A stretch of DNA of 61,441 bases from Lingula anatina (GCF_001039355.2 NW_019773859.1:80705-142145), one strand, 5' to 3'; numbered from the stretch's first letter, positions 49,435 through 61,441 are shown. Notes: generated by a model not told the origin, from the letters alone. A program made the numbers and translations.

Positions 49435-52400
49435 NNNNNNNNNNNNNNNNNNNNNNNNNNNNNNNNNNNNNNNNNNNNNNNNNNNNNNNNNNNNNNNNNN
49501 NNNNNNNNNNNNNNNNNNNNNNNNNNNNNNNNNNNNNNNNNNNNNNNNNNNNNNNNNNNNNNNNNNNNNNNNNNNNNNNNNNNNNNNNNNNNNNNNNNNN
49601 NNNNNNNNNNNNNNNNNNNNNNNNNNNNNNNNNNNNNNNNNNNNNNNNNNNNNNNNNNNNNNNNNNNNNNNNNNNNNNNNNNNNNNNNNNNNNNNNNNNN
49701 NNNNNNNNNNNNNNNNNNNNNNNNNNNNNNNNNNNNNNNNNNNNNNNNNNNNNNNNNNNNNNNNNNTTTTTTTAAAGCATGAGTGAGTTGAAATCTTACT
49801 GTAACTCGGTAACACATCTCCTGCAACTTTTGTCTTATAGGTGAGCTTGGTAAACTTGACATGCTTCATGAGGGAATTTTACACAAATGCATTAAACAGC
49901 TTTTGGAGAAGAAAAAACATGTCCCCATACAGGAGACTGCTGAGGACTTGGAGTGTCTGTGCCAGATAATGAAGACCGTCGGTCGACGCCTTGACACTGA
50001 CAAGGCAAAGGTAAGACAAGTAGAGAATTGTCATCAAGTCCATTCTTTTCATCATGTATTGATCTCTGTATTGTCACAAGTAAATCCATAGATTGTATCA
50101 TCCAAATCACCTTTTGACTTAGAATTTTGCAAATTGTGAGTTGATACAGTTAAAAGATTGAATTTGATAAGAAAATTGTCTTCCTACAGGCCTTGATGGA
50201 TCAATATTTCTCTCGCATGAAGACACTGATGATGAATAACGAGTTACCAACTCGTATTCGTTTCCTTCTGCAGGACACAATAGAGCTTAGGGAGAACAAT
50301 GTGAGTGTAAACAGACAAAATCACTTTTATTTGGCAAAGTCCGTTTTCATATGCATAAGGCATGCACATATATTGTTATTACACAACAGGCTTATACTAC
50401 AAGACGAAAATGTGATACCAAGGCAATAATTCATGTTATCTGTAAAGCACATGCTACCTAACTGATGCAAGGAAGTGTGCATAGACTTGTTGACACTGAT
50501 TTTAATACATTTGAACATGATAATTTTGAAAGTTTCTGAAATTTGCAAAATGATTGCATTCCAGTGGACGCCCAGGAAGGTAACAAGAGGCAGTGCTCCA
50601 CGTACCATTACTCAAATCAGAGAGGAGGCAGCAAAGGTGAGAAAAGTTATCAACACTAGAAGTACATTATCTCAATATTTGGTACATCAGTTTTCACCTT
50701 TTATTCATGCAGGTATGCAGAAAATAAATGTAGTGTAGGTCTTTGTTTTCTTCAGGTTATGATATAATTGTGATAATCTATTTTGTCTCATCCATTTGAC
50801 TCGACAATCAGTGATGTTCAATACAAAGAGAAAGTCTTACTTACATTTCTGTTCCTTTTAGGATATGGGTGTCTATCTGCCTCCACCTGGGGTGCAAGGT
50901 ATACGGAATTTAGATCTCTTTGGTCCACCAACCATGAATGGGTCTGGTTTTGGTCGTGGTCAGATGGACATGTTTGGTCCCTTACCTGCAGGACCTGGAG
51001 GGTTCAGCAGCATTGGTACTGGCCCTGGGGTCATCAGTATGGATGGTGTGGCCCCTGGGTACTCCCCCAATACTGGGAGAAGGAAGAATCAACAGGGTCA
51101 AGGTGAGGAGATGTGTATCACAGGCATTGATTTTAGGTTTTAAATGACAATTAATTCATATGGGACAAATGTATGTAGAATATAGAATTATAACCTGCAT
51201 CTTTTGAGATCACATTATTTCCTAGGAATGCCATGATTAATACTGTTGTGGTAACTATTGTTTCTTATTTGTTAGGGTACAATCAGTACCGGCGTCAGGA
51301 GGGTGGAAGTCCTAAACAGCACCGCCACCAGGGCAAAGGACCTAATCCTCAACAGCAGCAACAGCAACAACAATCCATGCAGCAGCAACCATCAACTCAG
51401 CAAAATCTCCAAAAGCAGAGAGATTTCAGTAAGTAATAAGAATTCTTATAAGAAAGAATGTTGAGGCTGAACATTTCAGTTATTTGTCATGTCTAAAAAC
51501 AGTCCTGCTGTGTTAAGAAGAACAAACCTTTCTTATGTGGGTTTTGCTCTAGTTTCTCTTCAATAAATTTCTTGTAACTATTATTTTAGGCAATCTTCCC
51601 CCAAGACTGGCTAAGAAAGCTCAGCAGGCTGCTCAAGGAGGGGTAGGGGGAGGAGGAAGCAATCCTACTGGTCAGACCCCACAGCTATCCCAGGGGACTG
51701 CTGCCCAGATCCCAACCTCAGCTTCCTCCCATCCACCGCCACCTGTCATCAATCCACCACAGAACCAGATGGCACATATGTCTGTGGGCAATGGTATAGA
51801 TGAGCACAGCTTTAGGCCTGCCACCTTAGGATTTGGCATGTTCAAACCCCAGACACCAAACAGCTTACCCAAGTCAACGCAGATCCCACAAACCATGTCT
51901 AGTCATAAAATGCCTGGAAGTGCATCAGAACCTCTGGCACCGCCTCTCTTACAAAAGCAGGTTAGTTACAATGGGTATTTGGTCATAGGAATGGTTCACC
52001 TTTCTTTCAATAGCATTAGCATTGACATTGTTTTATTTATTGACCAAATTTTATAATCCGTTTTAGTAGCTAGTTGAAGGTCCAATGAACACAATGAAAT
52101 GTCCAGATGAAGTTGGTTTTGGTAAGGAAATGCATACAGCAAAATTTTATGCTATCTTTTGTTTCAGCAGGCCCAAATCACCATCAAGACGGTGCCTTCA
52201 ACTGAGAAGATTAAAGAAAAAAAGAAGCCAGTGCCTACCAAAGAAGAAATCCAGAAAACTTATGTAGGAAGACTTGATTGAATATATCCAATAAGTTTTT
52301 TTTTACTTGTCAAAAGTTTAAATTGGATTTCACTTAAAAACGGAATTTTCAAACTAACAGAAAAAACTACAAATCTCAATGAAAAAAGAGGTACTTTTTT

Positions 52401-55209
52401 TCTTTTGGTTTAGTCATCTCATATAAAATTGTAGGAAGATGCATTGGAGGCCTGTCTGAGCTCTGGAAGTTTTGAAGATGCTGTTAATACCATCAAAAAT
52501 CTGCGGCCACCCAATAGGTAAGAATTACTGCCAGAAGCACAAGACTTGTTAGCTTTGTTAACCATCATTGCGAGTTCAATACATTAAGCGTTCATTCATT
52601 ATCAGACACTGCTGTTTGTCTGTTGTTTGTATGTCGTTTTGTGTGTGCTCTGCATGTGAGCTACAAATATGCAACAATGCATTCATGCTGCATTTATATT
52701 CTTTGTTATGCTACAGATTTATCCCAGAGATGCTAAAACACTTCATGACTGCCACATTAGAGAAGTCTGATGAGAACAGAGAGACTGCTGGCAACCTCAT
52801 TGCTGCCTTGAAGAATGCTGGGGTTGTGACAGGGGAGCAGTACATGGAGGTAGGGACATTTTTGTAAAGGATAATGTATTTATGGACATTGGCAATGTTG
52901 TCAATGAATAAATGACATAGATGTAACTGTACTTTCTCTCTGCTTTCAACTGTGAACCACAATTTTTCCCACTATTTCCATGACATGATATTTTTTATTT
53001 CTGTCTTTCTTAGGCCTTCAACTCCTTGTTGGAGAGCATGCCAGCACTTGAAGATGATATTCCACTGATCCGCTCATATGTTTCCAAGTTTGCTGCGTGT
53101 GCTGTTGCTGAAGGTGTGATTTCTCTGGCAGATCTAGCTGCTCCAATGGAGAATGGGAGTCACTATCCACTATTCATGCTCTGTTTGCAACAAATACATA
53201 AACTGCAGGATGAGGACTGGCTGGTGAATGTGTTCAATGAAAGCAAGATTGATCTGCAGAATATGCTGCCAGGTAAGTCTAGATTTTTTATTAACGAGTA
53301 AGCATGGTGATAAAGAAAACATGAAGGTCCCAAAGAACTTAACATAAGGAAAAGGGAGTGCTAGATCCACTCATTTCCTGAGAACAAAGTTGCACCACTG
53401 AATTGACAATGACAGGATCAGTGAGTACTAATTTCCAAGAAAGAAGGGGCATATGTTATCAAAATGGTATGAAGACAACAGGGCAGCTGGAATCTGGATC
53501 AAATTTTGAAGAAAGATATTTAGAGTTAAAAGAAAAGAATACAATTTATAGTCATTAAATGGAAAATAAACAATTGGGTGCTACTTATGTCTTGTCCTGA
53601 ATTGAAGTTGGTAGTTTTTAATGTCATTATTTCTTCTCTTGATATATTTTTTACTTACTGCAGAAGGTGACCGCAGCAAGGAACGCATGCTGAAGATCCT
53701 AGAGGACAGGGACCTGAGCTTCATGTTCCCTCTGTTGAGAGTCCAAGCAGAGCTGTCCAGGCAGATCCAGGGTGACCCATCACCAACCGACCTTTACAAA
53801 TGGATGAAGGAGAACATTGACCCGAAGCTGTTCAACAAAACTGAATTTATTCATGGTTTAGTGACCACGTAAGTATTGCCATGTAGCCTTGTGTTGATGT
53901 TGTATTTTTTCATGGTTTTGAATTGATTTTAACTTTGAATGGACTAGTGCTGCTTTGTACCATTCCACTTTGTAGAAAGATTTGTTGATTGAAATTTGAA
54001 CAATATTCTGTCTGGTGTAATCTTACATGGTAAAAGCAGAGCAGTTGTATATACTGTGAGGAAGCTGGATATAATTGTGGCTTGTTTTCAAAGTTCTGAT
54101 TTCTCTCTGTTTTCAGATTGTTGCGCTACATTACAAGCCAGAGCACTCTGGCTGATGGTGCTGATCCTGCCGCAATGCCTGAAAAACACTTGGTAGACAA
54201 GGAGAAAGAAATTTTGGACAAATATAAGGTGGGGTAATATGTATTGTGACAACTTTTTTCCATGAAATATTAAGAATTTATTGTTTTACTAATAACAATG
54301 ATTATCCTGATTTTCTGGTTCAAATGACAATATTTTTTTCTCCTACAGAGCATTTTGCAGCTGTTTTTGCATGATAAATTAGGCCTACAGTTGAGTGCAG
54401 TATATGCCCTACAGGTCCACTGCTACAACAAGGGGTTTCCAAAAGGTATGTGGAATGAGGTAGACATTATTGGTTTGCACTGCCTATTAACTCAGATGCT
54501 TGCTTTTGATGATACCCATGGATTATAATTTATAAGGCCTGCATAATTTGTGAAAAATGCAATAATTGTTGAATATTTTAAATAACCTTCAGTCAGACTA
54601 ATGCATCTGTGATTGGTGGAACATGTTTTTCCAGCCAAAGGTAATAAAGGTTAGATATTGTTGCTCACTCCAGGGAAATGACCCATTGAAAATGACATAT
54701 TCTATATAAGATATATTTGGGTTCTTATGAAAAAATTGATTGGAAACATATCTGCTTCTTTTTTAGGTATGCTGCTGCGCATGTTCATGCATTTTTATGA
54801 TATGGAGATTATTGACGAGGAGGTGTTTCTCAAGTGGAAAGAAGAGGTGAATGATGAGCACCCAGGAAAGGGAAAGTCTCTGTTCCAGGTGAGATTCTTG
54901 ACTGAGAAAATGTTAAAAACTATTAACTTGGACTCAGGAAATTTATTATAACCAGGACACAGGAATTTCATAGTCTTTTGGGTTTGAACTTTTGAGGAAT
55001 TTCGAGGCAGATAAGTTGTATGTAAATTGTCTGCAAAATTTGACTTGATTCTAGATTTTTAATTGGATATACAAATTACCTTCAGCTAGTGAATAGCACA
55101 GTGATTCTATGCCTATGTGTTTTGTTTGCTCTTAAAGGTGAACCAGTGGCTTACATGGCTGGAGCAAGCTGAAGATGAATCAGAAGAGGAAGATGAGGAA
55201 GAAGAGTAA
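46608..55209 (+). CDS. EIF4G2: eIF4G2 / DAP5 (p97, NAT1), non-AUG start
   Basis: Twenty-one exons: 46578-46696 (coding part), 47191-47325, 48190-48292, 48425-48535, 48764-48830, 49130-49222, 49841-50010, 50190-50300, 50565-50636, 50862-51102, 51276-51428, 51590-51960, 52168-52263, 52435-52517, 52717-52849, 53014-53272, 53664-53868, 54117-54228, 54349-54445, 54767-54888, 55138-55209. From GTG 46608 the product is 964 residues (human 907). It has the MIF4G domain (FRKVRGILNKLTPEKFDKLG, MLGNIKFIGELGKLD, LECLCQIMKTVGRRLD, RIRFLLQDTIELREN), a Gly/Gln-rich linker with an eight-Gln run, an MA3 domain (from about KTYEDALEACL), and a C-terminal W2 domain ending VNQWLTWLEQAED plus an acidic tail. It lacks the eIF4E-binding N terminus of eIF4G1, as expected for this scaffold of cap-independent translation. 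No in-frame ATG follows the TAA at 46593, so initiation must be non-AUG; GTG 46608 or CTG 46647 are candidates. NAGNAG acceptor at 52168/52171. Confidence 0.95.
49435..49766. other. 332-bp N gap
   Basis: Sequencing gap flanked by T runs inside the EIF4G2 intron between exons 49130-49222 and 49841-50010. No coding exon is missing, because the frame and the family sequence continue across it. Confidence 0.95.
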
Positions 55210-57138
55210 CCAAGACATTTAGTCTTTGGAAATATTGAACATCATATAACCATTTCGAGTAACCAGTTCTGAAGCACTATGACATATGAGGCCAGGTGGA
55301 AATGTAATGTTCAAGTCATTGGTGTACATAGGACTAGAATTTTATTGCATGGTCATAATGTGTAAAGGCCGGATAGGAAAAGAACACAGTTTCATAAGAA
55401 TTCACTAGGGCAATATCAACCACTCTCATGAGTACATTGTTTCCATGAACTTGTGGATTCAGGTCCTAGTTTGAAAAATCAAAACAACACAGACTGAAGT
55501 TCTGAACATTTAAAGAACTTGTGGATGAAGAATTTTTACCTGAAACAAAAAAAAACTTTGGTGTCTCAGTAGGTATGAAGAATATTCGGTGCTATTTTTC
55601 CCCAAATTGCAGGAATGCCGTTCTTTCTTGAATTGGCAAATAATATTACTTAAAGGGGCAATAGTTTTAAGATGATATCATGACACCCCATCAAGATCTG
55701 CCAAACAATTTGGAGAGGAGAACAACAATCGGGCACGGACATGCTGATAGTTTTCTTGTCTTATTCTTATCAATTACTATTATTATTATTTAATATTATT
55801 TTAATTATAAATATTCAACTTAAAAATGTTCTTAAATGCAAGCTTACAGGGGCTGAATTTTTGATGCTGTGAATATTGGGATATATAGACCTAAATGAGG
55901 TCATCTTTACTAGAAAGTATGGCGATGGATTATTAGAGCTAAGGTCAGGGGAATGACGTGAAAATATTTTTCTTGTCACACATTAAATACTCCGTTAAAT
56001 AGTAATCTATTTTATAAAATGTCGACAGATGGAAAAATTAATCAACTTTAAAATTTGAACAAATTGGGTAGAAAAAAAGTTCATATTGGTCTAATTAGCT
56101 TGATAATACTGTTGTCAAAGTAACTGTATTAAGTGAACCTCAAATCATGATTACAATTGTGCTCTCTCTGACGTTCGAGTCCGTGGGCAAGGATCATTTA
56201 GTATTTGATGTAAGTGAAACTGCACGGGGTATGGTTTGGGAGCGTATTCTTACCTACATTTTATTTTATCAATTATAACATACCGTTTACAGCATCCATT
56301 ATGCAGCTCCCAGCAATTGTGAAGTTTAAGCATTTATTGAGCGATAAGCTACATTTGAATTATTTAATGTTGTTCTTTAACATCTGCCTGCTATGTAAAG
56401 AAAGTAGCTTTCTCACAATGGCTAATTCAATTCAAAATAAATTAAGTGCAAATATTCACGACGAGATAGATGGCGTGTTTTTTATTATTTTTAAATTATT
56501 ATATATATGACTTAACAGAAGACAGATGACTGAACACCAATTAAGGTTCTTAAAAGCTAGACGGCAAAGTGGACACAAGAAATCATTCCCATTGCTCCAT
56601 TTTAACACAACGGGCAAATTCCAGTAAGAAGTAACTTTTTAGAAGAAATATTGTCGTGCTGAATTTCGGCAGCAAACTCCCATTTTGTCAGACAACGGCA
56701 CTCCGCAAGTTTGAAGTGAAACAAAATACGGTTTGGTAATTTAAAATTATGGGGCGAAGGCCGCAAGAAACGAGCCAGGAATTATCTTGTGTGAAATTCT
56801 ATTTACATTGATTTCCAAAAGGAATTTTGCCTTTTACTGAACAAAGACAGTAAATTAACAGTGAAACAAAAGTAGGCCTATGGCTTAGATCTAGATCTTT
56901 ATCAATTGGTGAACCTGAAATACCCTATGAAGGTTGTCTTTCATTTGGCCGAAGGCACTTTGACGTGGCGTGCCTTTTTACTGCTTGCAGAAAATGTCAC
57001 CGGAAATCCTGGGCATTTTCTTACAGTAGCCCTCAATATAATTCGTTATTTAGACTACGGCTTGAGACCATAGATCTACACATAGACTACAGGCTACACA
57101 CACATACACACAGTCAAGCAGGGCTGTTGTCAGCGTCG
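55210..57138. other. EIF4G2 3' UTR and intergenic
   Basis: Non-coding sequence. A candidate poly(A) signal AATAAA is at 56436-56441. No gene is seen before the receptor promoter. Confidence 0.5.
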
Positions 57139-57181
57139 TGACGTCATCGCGCGCTTGGCAAGATACGCGTTCCTGACGTCA
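57139..57181. promoter_or_regulatory. two full CRE sites upstream of the receptor
   Basis: The palindrome TGACGTCA occurs at 57139-57146 and again at 57174-57181, 35 bp apart start to start and 45-87 bp before the receptor ATG. Full 8-bp CREs bind CREB/ATF dimers, suggesting cAMP or activity-dependent control. Confidence 0.7.
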
Positions 57182-57196
57182 GCGCCTTGCTCGTGC

Positions 57197-57250
57197 ATGG
57201 ACGAGATTCAAATAATGGCAAGTAAATGGACGTCGGCAGAATTTTCTTAG
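57197..57250 (+). promoter_or_regulatory. upstream ORF overlapping the receptor start
   Basis: An ATG at 57197, with a second in-frame ATG at 57215 (A at -3, G at +4), opens a 17-codon frame that ends at TAG 57250, past the main ATG at 57226 and in another frame. If included in the mRNA it would lower receptor translation. Confidence 0.5.
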
Positions 57251-60183
57251 GCAATCTGCTTCTCTTAAGCCTTTTTCAATGCTGCATTTCCCAGTATTAT
57301 GTAAAGTAAGTGATGTCACTAAAGTTTGAAGGATCTGTCATTCATTTCAATCGCCATTCCAACATGAACATTTTAAAGTCTAATCGAATTCAACAATGAT
57401 TTGAAGGCAAAGGCACGATGTAAAATGCATAATACAGATGTTAATTCACAGGTTTTTCAACTGTGTAAAATGATATACTGCATAAAAACCTTTCTAGTGG
57501 TCAGTCCAGCCCAAGTACCAGTTCGTCAATTTCAGAAGAGGTTGAATTTATGCAACACATTCTAACATGTATGGATTATGACAAACGTATTCGGCCTCAT
57601 TTTAATGAAGGTGAGTTAGCTCTAAATCATGTTTTTAAGCTTAAAGGAATTAAAATGTTGACTTTATTCTGTGTGAACATGCACTCTCCTAGAAAGACGT
57701 ACATGAAGTTTAGCCATCGATGTGACTTATTGCTCATTTTTACTTGCTGATGTATGACAAGATATGTGCTTAAAAGTATATGTAACTTTCCAGGGAGGCC
57801 TACTGTCGTAGATGTGGATATATCATTGAACGACATGAGTCCTATAAATGACATAACAATGGTATGTACTGTGGCCTTGATCTTATTTTACCTTTAAAAT
57901 TTAATTTCCGACATACAGCCGTCTAATAAAACAATATTATTATAAAGTTTATTTTCTGAATGCGTGTTCCTGTTTATTGTTCAGTATTGTGAATCAGAAT
58001 TACAATATACCGTAAATTTATTGCAATACATTACAAATTCACAATTCATCAAGTTAGCCTTTAGCAGGAAACATGTCAGACAATGTGCGATGATATGTCA
58101 GCAGCATCTGAGTAACAGCTTTTTTTTTCTCTTTATCTTTGAGCAGGACTTCTCAGTTGATTTCTTCTTACGTCAGAGATGGGAGGAACCCCGCCTTGCG
58201 TATAACACTAGTAGCAATACGAACATGATCACACTGTCTTATGAACAAGTTCATTTCTTCTGGGTGCCAGATTCGTATCTAACTAAAGAGAAAATGGCCT
58301 TTTTGCATACTGTGTCTGTTCCTAACATGTTATTACGAATCTCACCACAAGGGGCTGTGCTGTTTTCGCAAAGGTGAAGTAACAAAAAGGGGCACGTGAT
58401 ATAAGGGATTTAATGCAACACGCAGAAGTTTTCATGGCACAAAAAATTACTAATATTTTAACCTGCACGTAGTATATAAAACAATTATTTATGTAAACAC
58501 GTCAAAAAACATGTTTTTTTTTCTTTAGAGCTTACCAGAGCGCCTTTTTCCCAAATCTGAATGCGATGTCACTTGAAATGACGCCTTTCAGATTAGTAGC
58601 CAAGCAGTATGGTTTGGTTTCCATCATGGTCTTATATTTAAAATGAATTGTTTTTGTCATGTCAGGATTGCAGCCACAGTGAAGTGCAAGTTGAAGTATT
58701 CAAAGTATCCCATGGATTCACAAACATGTAGGATTCAATTGGAAAGCTGTAAGTAGGCCTACAAAATGTGTACAGTCTTCATGTGAAGATGAAGTTGGCT
58801 TTTTAATGTTGACTATACAGGTTTTGTATAAAGCAAAAAATTTTTACTAAATCTTTGCTGCCAGTGACATGAAACAAACCCTGGTCACAAGGTCTTTTCA
58901 ATCTCTTAAGTTATACACATTGTTCATGTAAACATTATTGGTTTATCCAAGAGTCAATTTATTGAAATGATAGATATTTCCTTTAAGTTGCCCACACCAG
59001 GGATGAAATCGTTTTGAGATGGTTTGGGGAATCTGTGGAATACAGTACTGAGCTCAGCGACGGAATCCCAAACTTCGATATAACTAAAGTATCTGCCGGT
59101 AACTGTACTTCAATTTATTCTACAGGTAAATATCTATATATTTATTTGGGACTGTATCAAAATGTAAATTGATGATTTGAATTTTTTACTATATACATAC
59201 AATTTAAGATGGATTCTTTTTGTTATTTTATTGTGATTTCAAAAAAAAAAATCATAATTAAATAAGGCAACTATAAGAATTCACACCTTTTTGTAATACA
59301 ATTGCATTTTTAATTCTTTATCTCTTTATCTTCAGGGTCGTATTCCTGTCTATATGTGGATATATATTTAAAAAGAAACTTACTTTCCTACATGCTGCAC
59401 ATGTACATTCCCACCACACTAGTCGTTCTAATGTCGTTTGTTAGCTGTTGGCTCGACCCCACGGCGGTCCCAGCGAGAACGTCTCTTAGCATAGCTTCTC
59501 TCCTCGTCATTACTATGCAAGCTATCACTTACCAAGAACGCACCCCGATGGTACTCTTAATACTGAGTATTTAAGTTATTATTTTTAAATATTCACACAA
59601 AAGACAAATTAATAAATCTTTAACGACAGTCAGAAGTAGTATTTTTAACTTGCAGAATGCTTTGATGAAATAGAACATTCTAGCTTATGTAAACACAACC
59701 TTTCCTACAGGTATCCTATATAAGGGCTCTGGACGTCTGGCTGTTGATGTGTATTATATTTGTGGTCGCATCTGCACTGGAATTTGCCACGGTAAACACT
59801 ATGCTAGAAAGAGATAAACGAAAACTTGCTAAACGTCAAGGACGGGAAGCACGCCGGAATCGCCACACCTCCAAAAAGACTAACCAAGAAAATGTAAGCA
59901 TTATTTTCTTTGTAACCGTTTATTGTCTCTGTTAAAATCAGTCTCTCTGTAGAAAGGAGATTAAAATTATAATGAAATATCTAAACGCACATATCCTTCC
60001 AATTTTCTTTCTGTTTTGCAGGTGGAGTTAGACGACACGTCGGATACGGACGTTTCTGTTCCGAAACGAACAAGAACACCTGGTAAACGTGCACGTCAAA
60101 TAGACATCGTGGCACGATTTGTAACTATTCTAGGGTTTTTAGCATTTATCATTTTGTACTGGATGTCCTATGTGGACTCATGA
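57226..60183 (+). CDS. Cys-loop ligand-gated chloride channel subunit (GluCl/glycine-receptor-like)
   Basis: Nine exons (57226-57305, 57498-57610, 57794-57861, 58147-58373, 58666-58748, 58988-59125, 59336-59550, 59711-59893, 60022-60183) join to 422 residues. There is a signal peptide (RIFLGNLLLLSLFQCCIS). The extracellular domain has FWVPDSYL (loop A) and a canonical Cys-loop C170-x13-C184 with YPMDSQTC. A second Cys pair C230/C241 (CTSIYSTGSYSC) is shared by GlyR and especially GluCl. M1 follows LHMYIPTT; M2 begins at P282-A283-R284, the PAR signature of anion-selective pores; M3 is VSYIRALDVWLLMCIIF; a short basic M3-M4 loop leads to M4 (FVTILGFLAFIILYWM). The M2 core reads SLSIASLLVITMQ instead of the usual TTLLTMTTQS. 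The ligand is not certain; glutamate is the best guess. Confidence 0.9.
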
Positions 60184-61011
60184 TGCTCAATCGTCGATTG
60201 CCATTCAATCGTTAAATTCAAAAGTGAAAACCAAGGAACAGGAGCACTTCCAGTTATGTTGACGATATTTTAAAATCATCTAATTTTTGACAGATTTTAT
60301 TGGGCTTATGAATATGCACTCGTGTATGTATGCATGTATGTATAGGATATGCATGCGCGTTCGTGTGCAGCAGATTTAAACACTCGTTGAAATTTAGAAT
60401 GCGATCGACAGCTTCCTGTTTCGATCCAAAGAGGTTGTAGATTTCATTTCATTCATTTTTTTCAGAACTGAACAATTGAATTGCAAGTGAAATGTATGTT
60501 AGTCTAAATATATAGAGCATACATTCATCTATATGCATCCGCAACGAAACCGTCTATTTCTACAACTAACAAATTGACACGTGTGAATGCATGTATATTT
60601 CTCATCTTAAGACAATATTTCAAGCTATCTTGCATATGAATTATAATTATGATGTTTATAAAAGTAGAAACCTGTATAAATGTAAGACAGCCAGATTAGT
60701 TTCTTCTCGGATTGAACAGTGCCCATTTACAGCCGTCTACACGAAGAAGTGTTTGGAAGAAACGGGTTTCATATAATGAAGAACACATTTTATTCTTTAC
60801 CACTTTAACTTGGTTATTAACAACAAATGGACGCCATATACATTTATGTAATATGCCTCCTTGCTTAGCATAATGCCAATTAATTCTCACCTTGATTCGT
60901 CATCTGACCGATTGAGGTGAAGAGTTGAATCGCTATCACAAATAACTAATTTACTATAATAGTACATATAATTATGTTTAAAGTAAAAAATGAGAGATTA
61001 TAAATAGTTCA
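60184..61011. other. receptor 3' UTR and intergenic between convergent genes
   Basis: AT-rich non-coding sequence with a run of TATG/TGCA-rich motifs near 60325-60370. No further coding exon is seen. Confidence 0.5.
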
Positions 61012-61194
61012 TCACTTTTTGGTTTTTATGGCTGCGTCGGCACATTCATAAGTTGCTTCAGCGAGTGCGATGTACCTTGGATCAACCAATCTGGTACCAC
61101 CGTGGTTAGTAAGATATGCAAAACCAAGGTTATAATTCACATCTGCATATCCCATTTGACCACCGGCACCTGGATGACCAATCAAGGGTTGACC
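61012..61194 (-). CDS. serine beta-lactamase-like protein, last exon
   Basis: Sixty in-frame codons after a TTTCAG acceptor, ending in TGA at 61012. The start GQPLIGHPGAGGQMGYADV and following NLGFAYLTN match the C-terminal active-site region of class C beta-lactamase/penicillin-binding-like proteins of animals (LACT-2/EstB type), where H-x-G replaces the K-T-G triad. The 5' exons lie beyond the window. It ends in a short basic tail (AIKTKK). The likely role is a hydrolase of unknown substrate. Confidence 0.8.
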   Translation of the reverse strand, partial: GQPLIGHPGAGGQMGYADVNYNLGFAYLTNHGGTRLVDPRYIALAEATYECADAAIKTKK

Positions 61195-61441
61195 CTGAAA
61201 TATAGACATTCCTTTGAGCACCTTTTTAAGAGATTGTGTACATAGCATATTTTATTCCCATAAATTTATCATATTATAAAACAGAATAGTTGAAAAAACT
61301 AATTAAATGGCCACACTGCCTGTGTGTATAAGTTAGTCTAGTTTAGTGCTTAAAAAACAGACCTAATGTTTTCGCTTTGGAATGTATTTTAATAGACTTG
61401 TAAGTTGAGAACAAATATACGTTGGAGATCTGTGAACAGTG

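Noticed and set aside
49373-49869. Open frames across the N run
   Set aside because: They are translations of undetermined bases flanked by homopolymers.
56165-56185. Second B-box-like motif (GTTCGAGTCC)
   Set aside because: No A box at tRNA spacing upstream and no fold; probably chance.

Overview
The window is eukaryotic nuclear DNA: AT-rich, with GT-AG introns of about 0.1-1.5 kb, a 5'TOP ribosomal protein gene, and a Cys-loop receptor carrying the second cysteine pair typical of glutamate-gated chloride channels. Together these suggest a protostome, most likely a lophotrochozoan such as a mollusc; the species cannot be fixed from the sequence. I joined exons by hand and checked reading phase across every splice junction.

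Layout: (1) 1-2,600: intergenic, with a tRNA-like SINE relic, a perfect small hairpin, and a decayed copy of the last exon of the gene at 6-12.6 kb that has expanded into eleven 27-bp repeats. (2) 2,600-4,840 (-): NUS1 (cis-prenyltransferase subunit), five exons. (3) 5,397-5,648 (+): an isolated fragment of a carbohydrate sulfotransferase. (4) 6,086-12,602 (-): an unrecognised 11-exon gene for a 780-residue secreted protein with two cationic anaphylatoxin-like Cys domains, each flanked by dibasic sites and separated by very acidic or His/Arg/Pro-rich blocks; this is the most novel item. (5) 14,916-16,714 (+): a Ly6/uPAR-type three-finger protein. (6) 17,955-20,410 (-): RPL10A, head-to-head with (7) USP47 (+) from 20,611, sharing a short promoter with a TCTCGCGAGA element. 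(8) 46.2-55.2 kb (+): EIF4G2 (DAP5/p97), with no usable AUG at its N terminus, as in vertebrates. (9) 57,226-60,183 (+): a GluCl/glycine-receptor-like Cys-loop channel with two CRE sites just upstream. (10) 61,012-61,194 (-): the last exon of a serine beta-lactamase-like protein.

The 3' third of USP47, the following intergenic DNA and the EIF4G2 5' end appear up to three times (32.6-34.6, 34.6-40.7 and 40.7-46.7 kb). Single N characters at 34,648 and 40,705 mark the joins. The first and third copies are colinear without indels at an offset of 8,100 bp, while the middle copy carries SNPs and indels. This is best read as an assembly of two haplotypes in tandem, not as a gene duplication. The true locus has one USP47 and one EIF4G2 in series.

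Most genes are housekeeping (dolichol synthesis, translation, deubiquitination). The accessory parts are the anaphylatoxin-like precursor and its decayed partner, the Ly6 gene and the ion channel.
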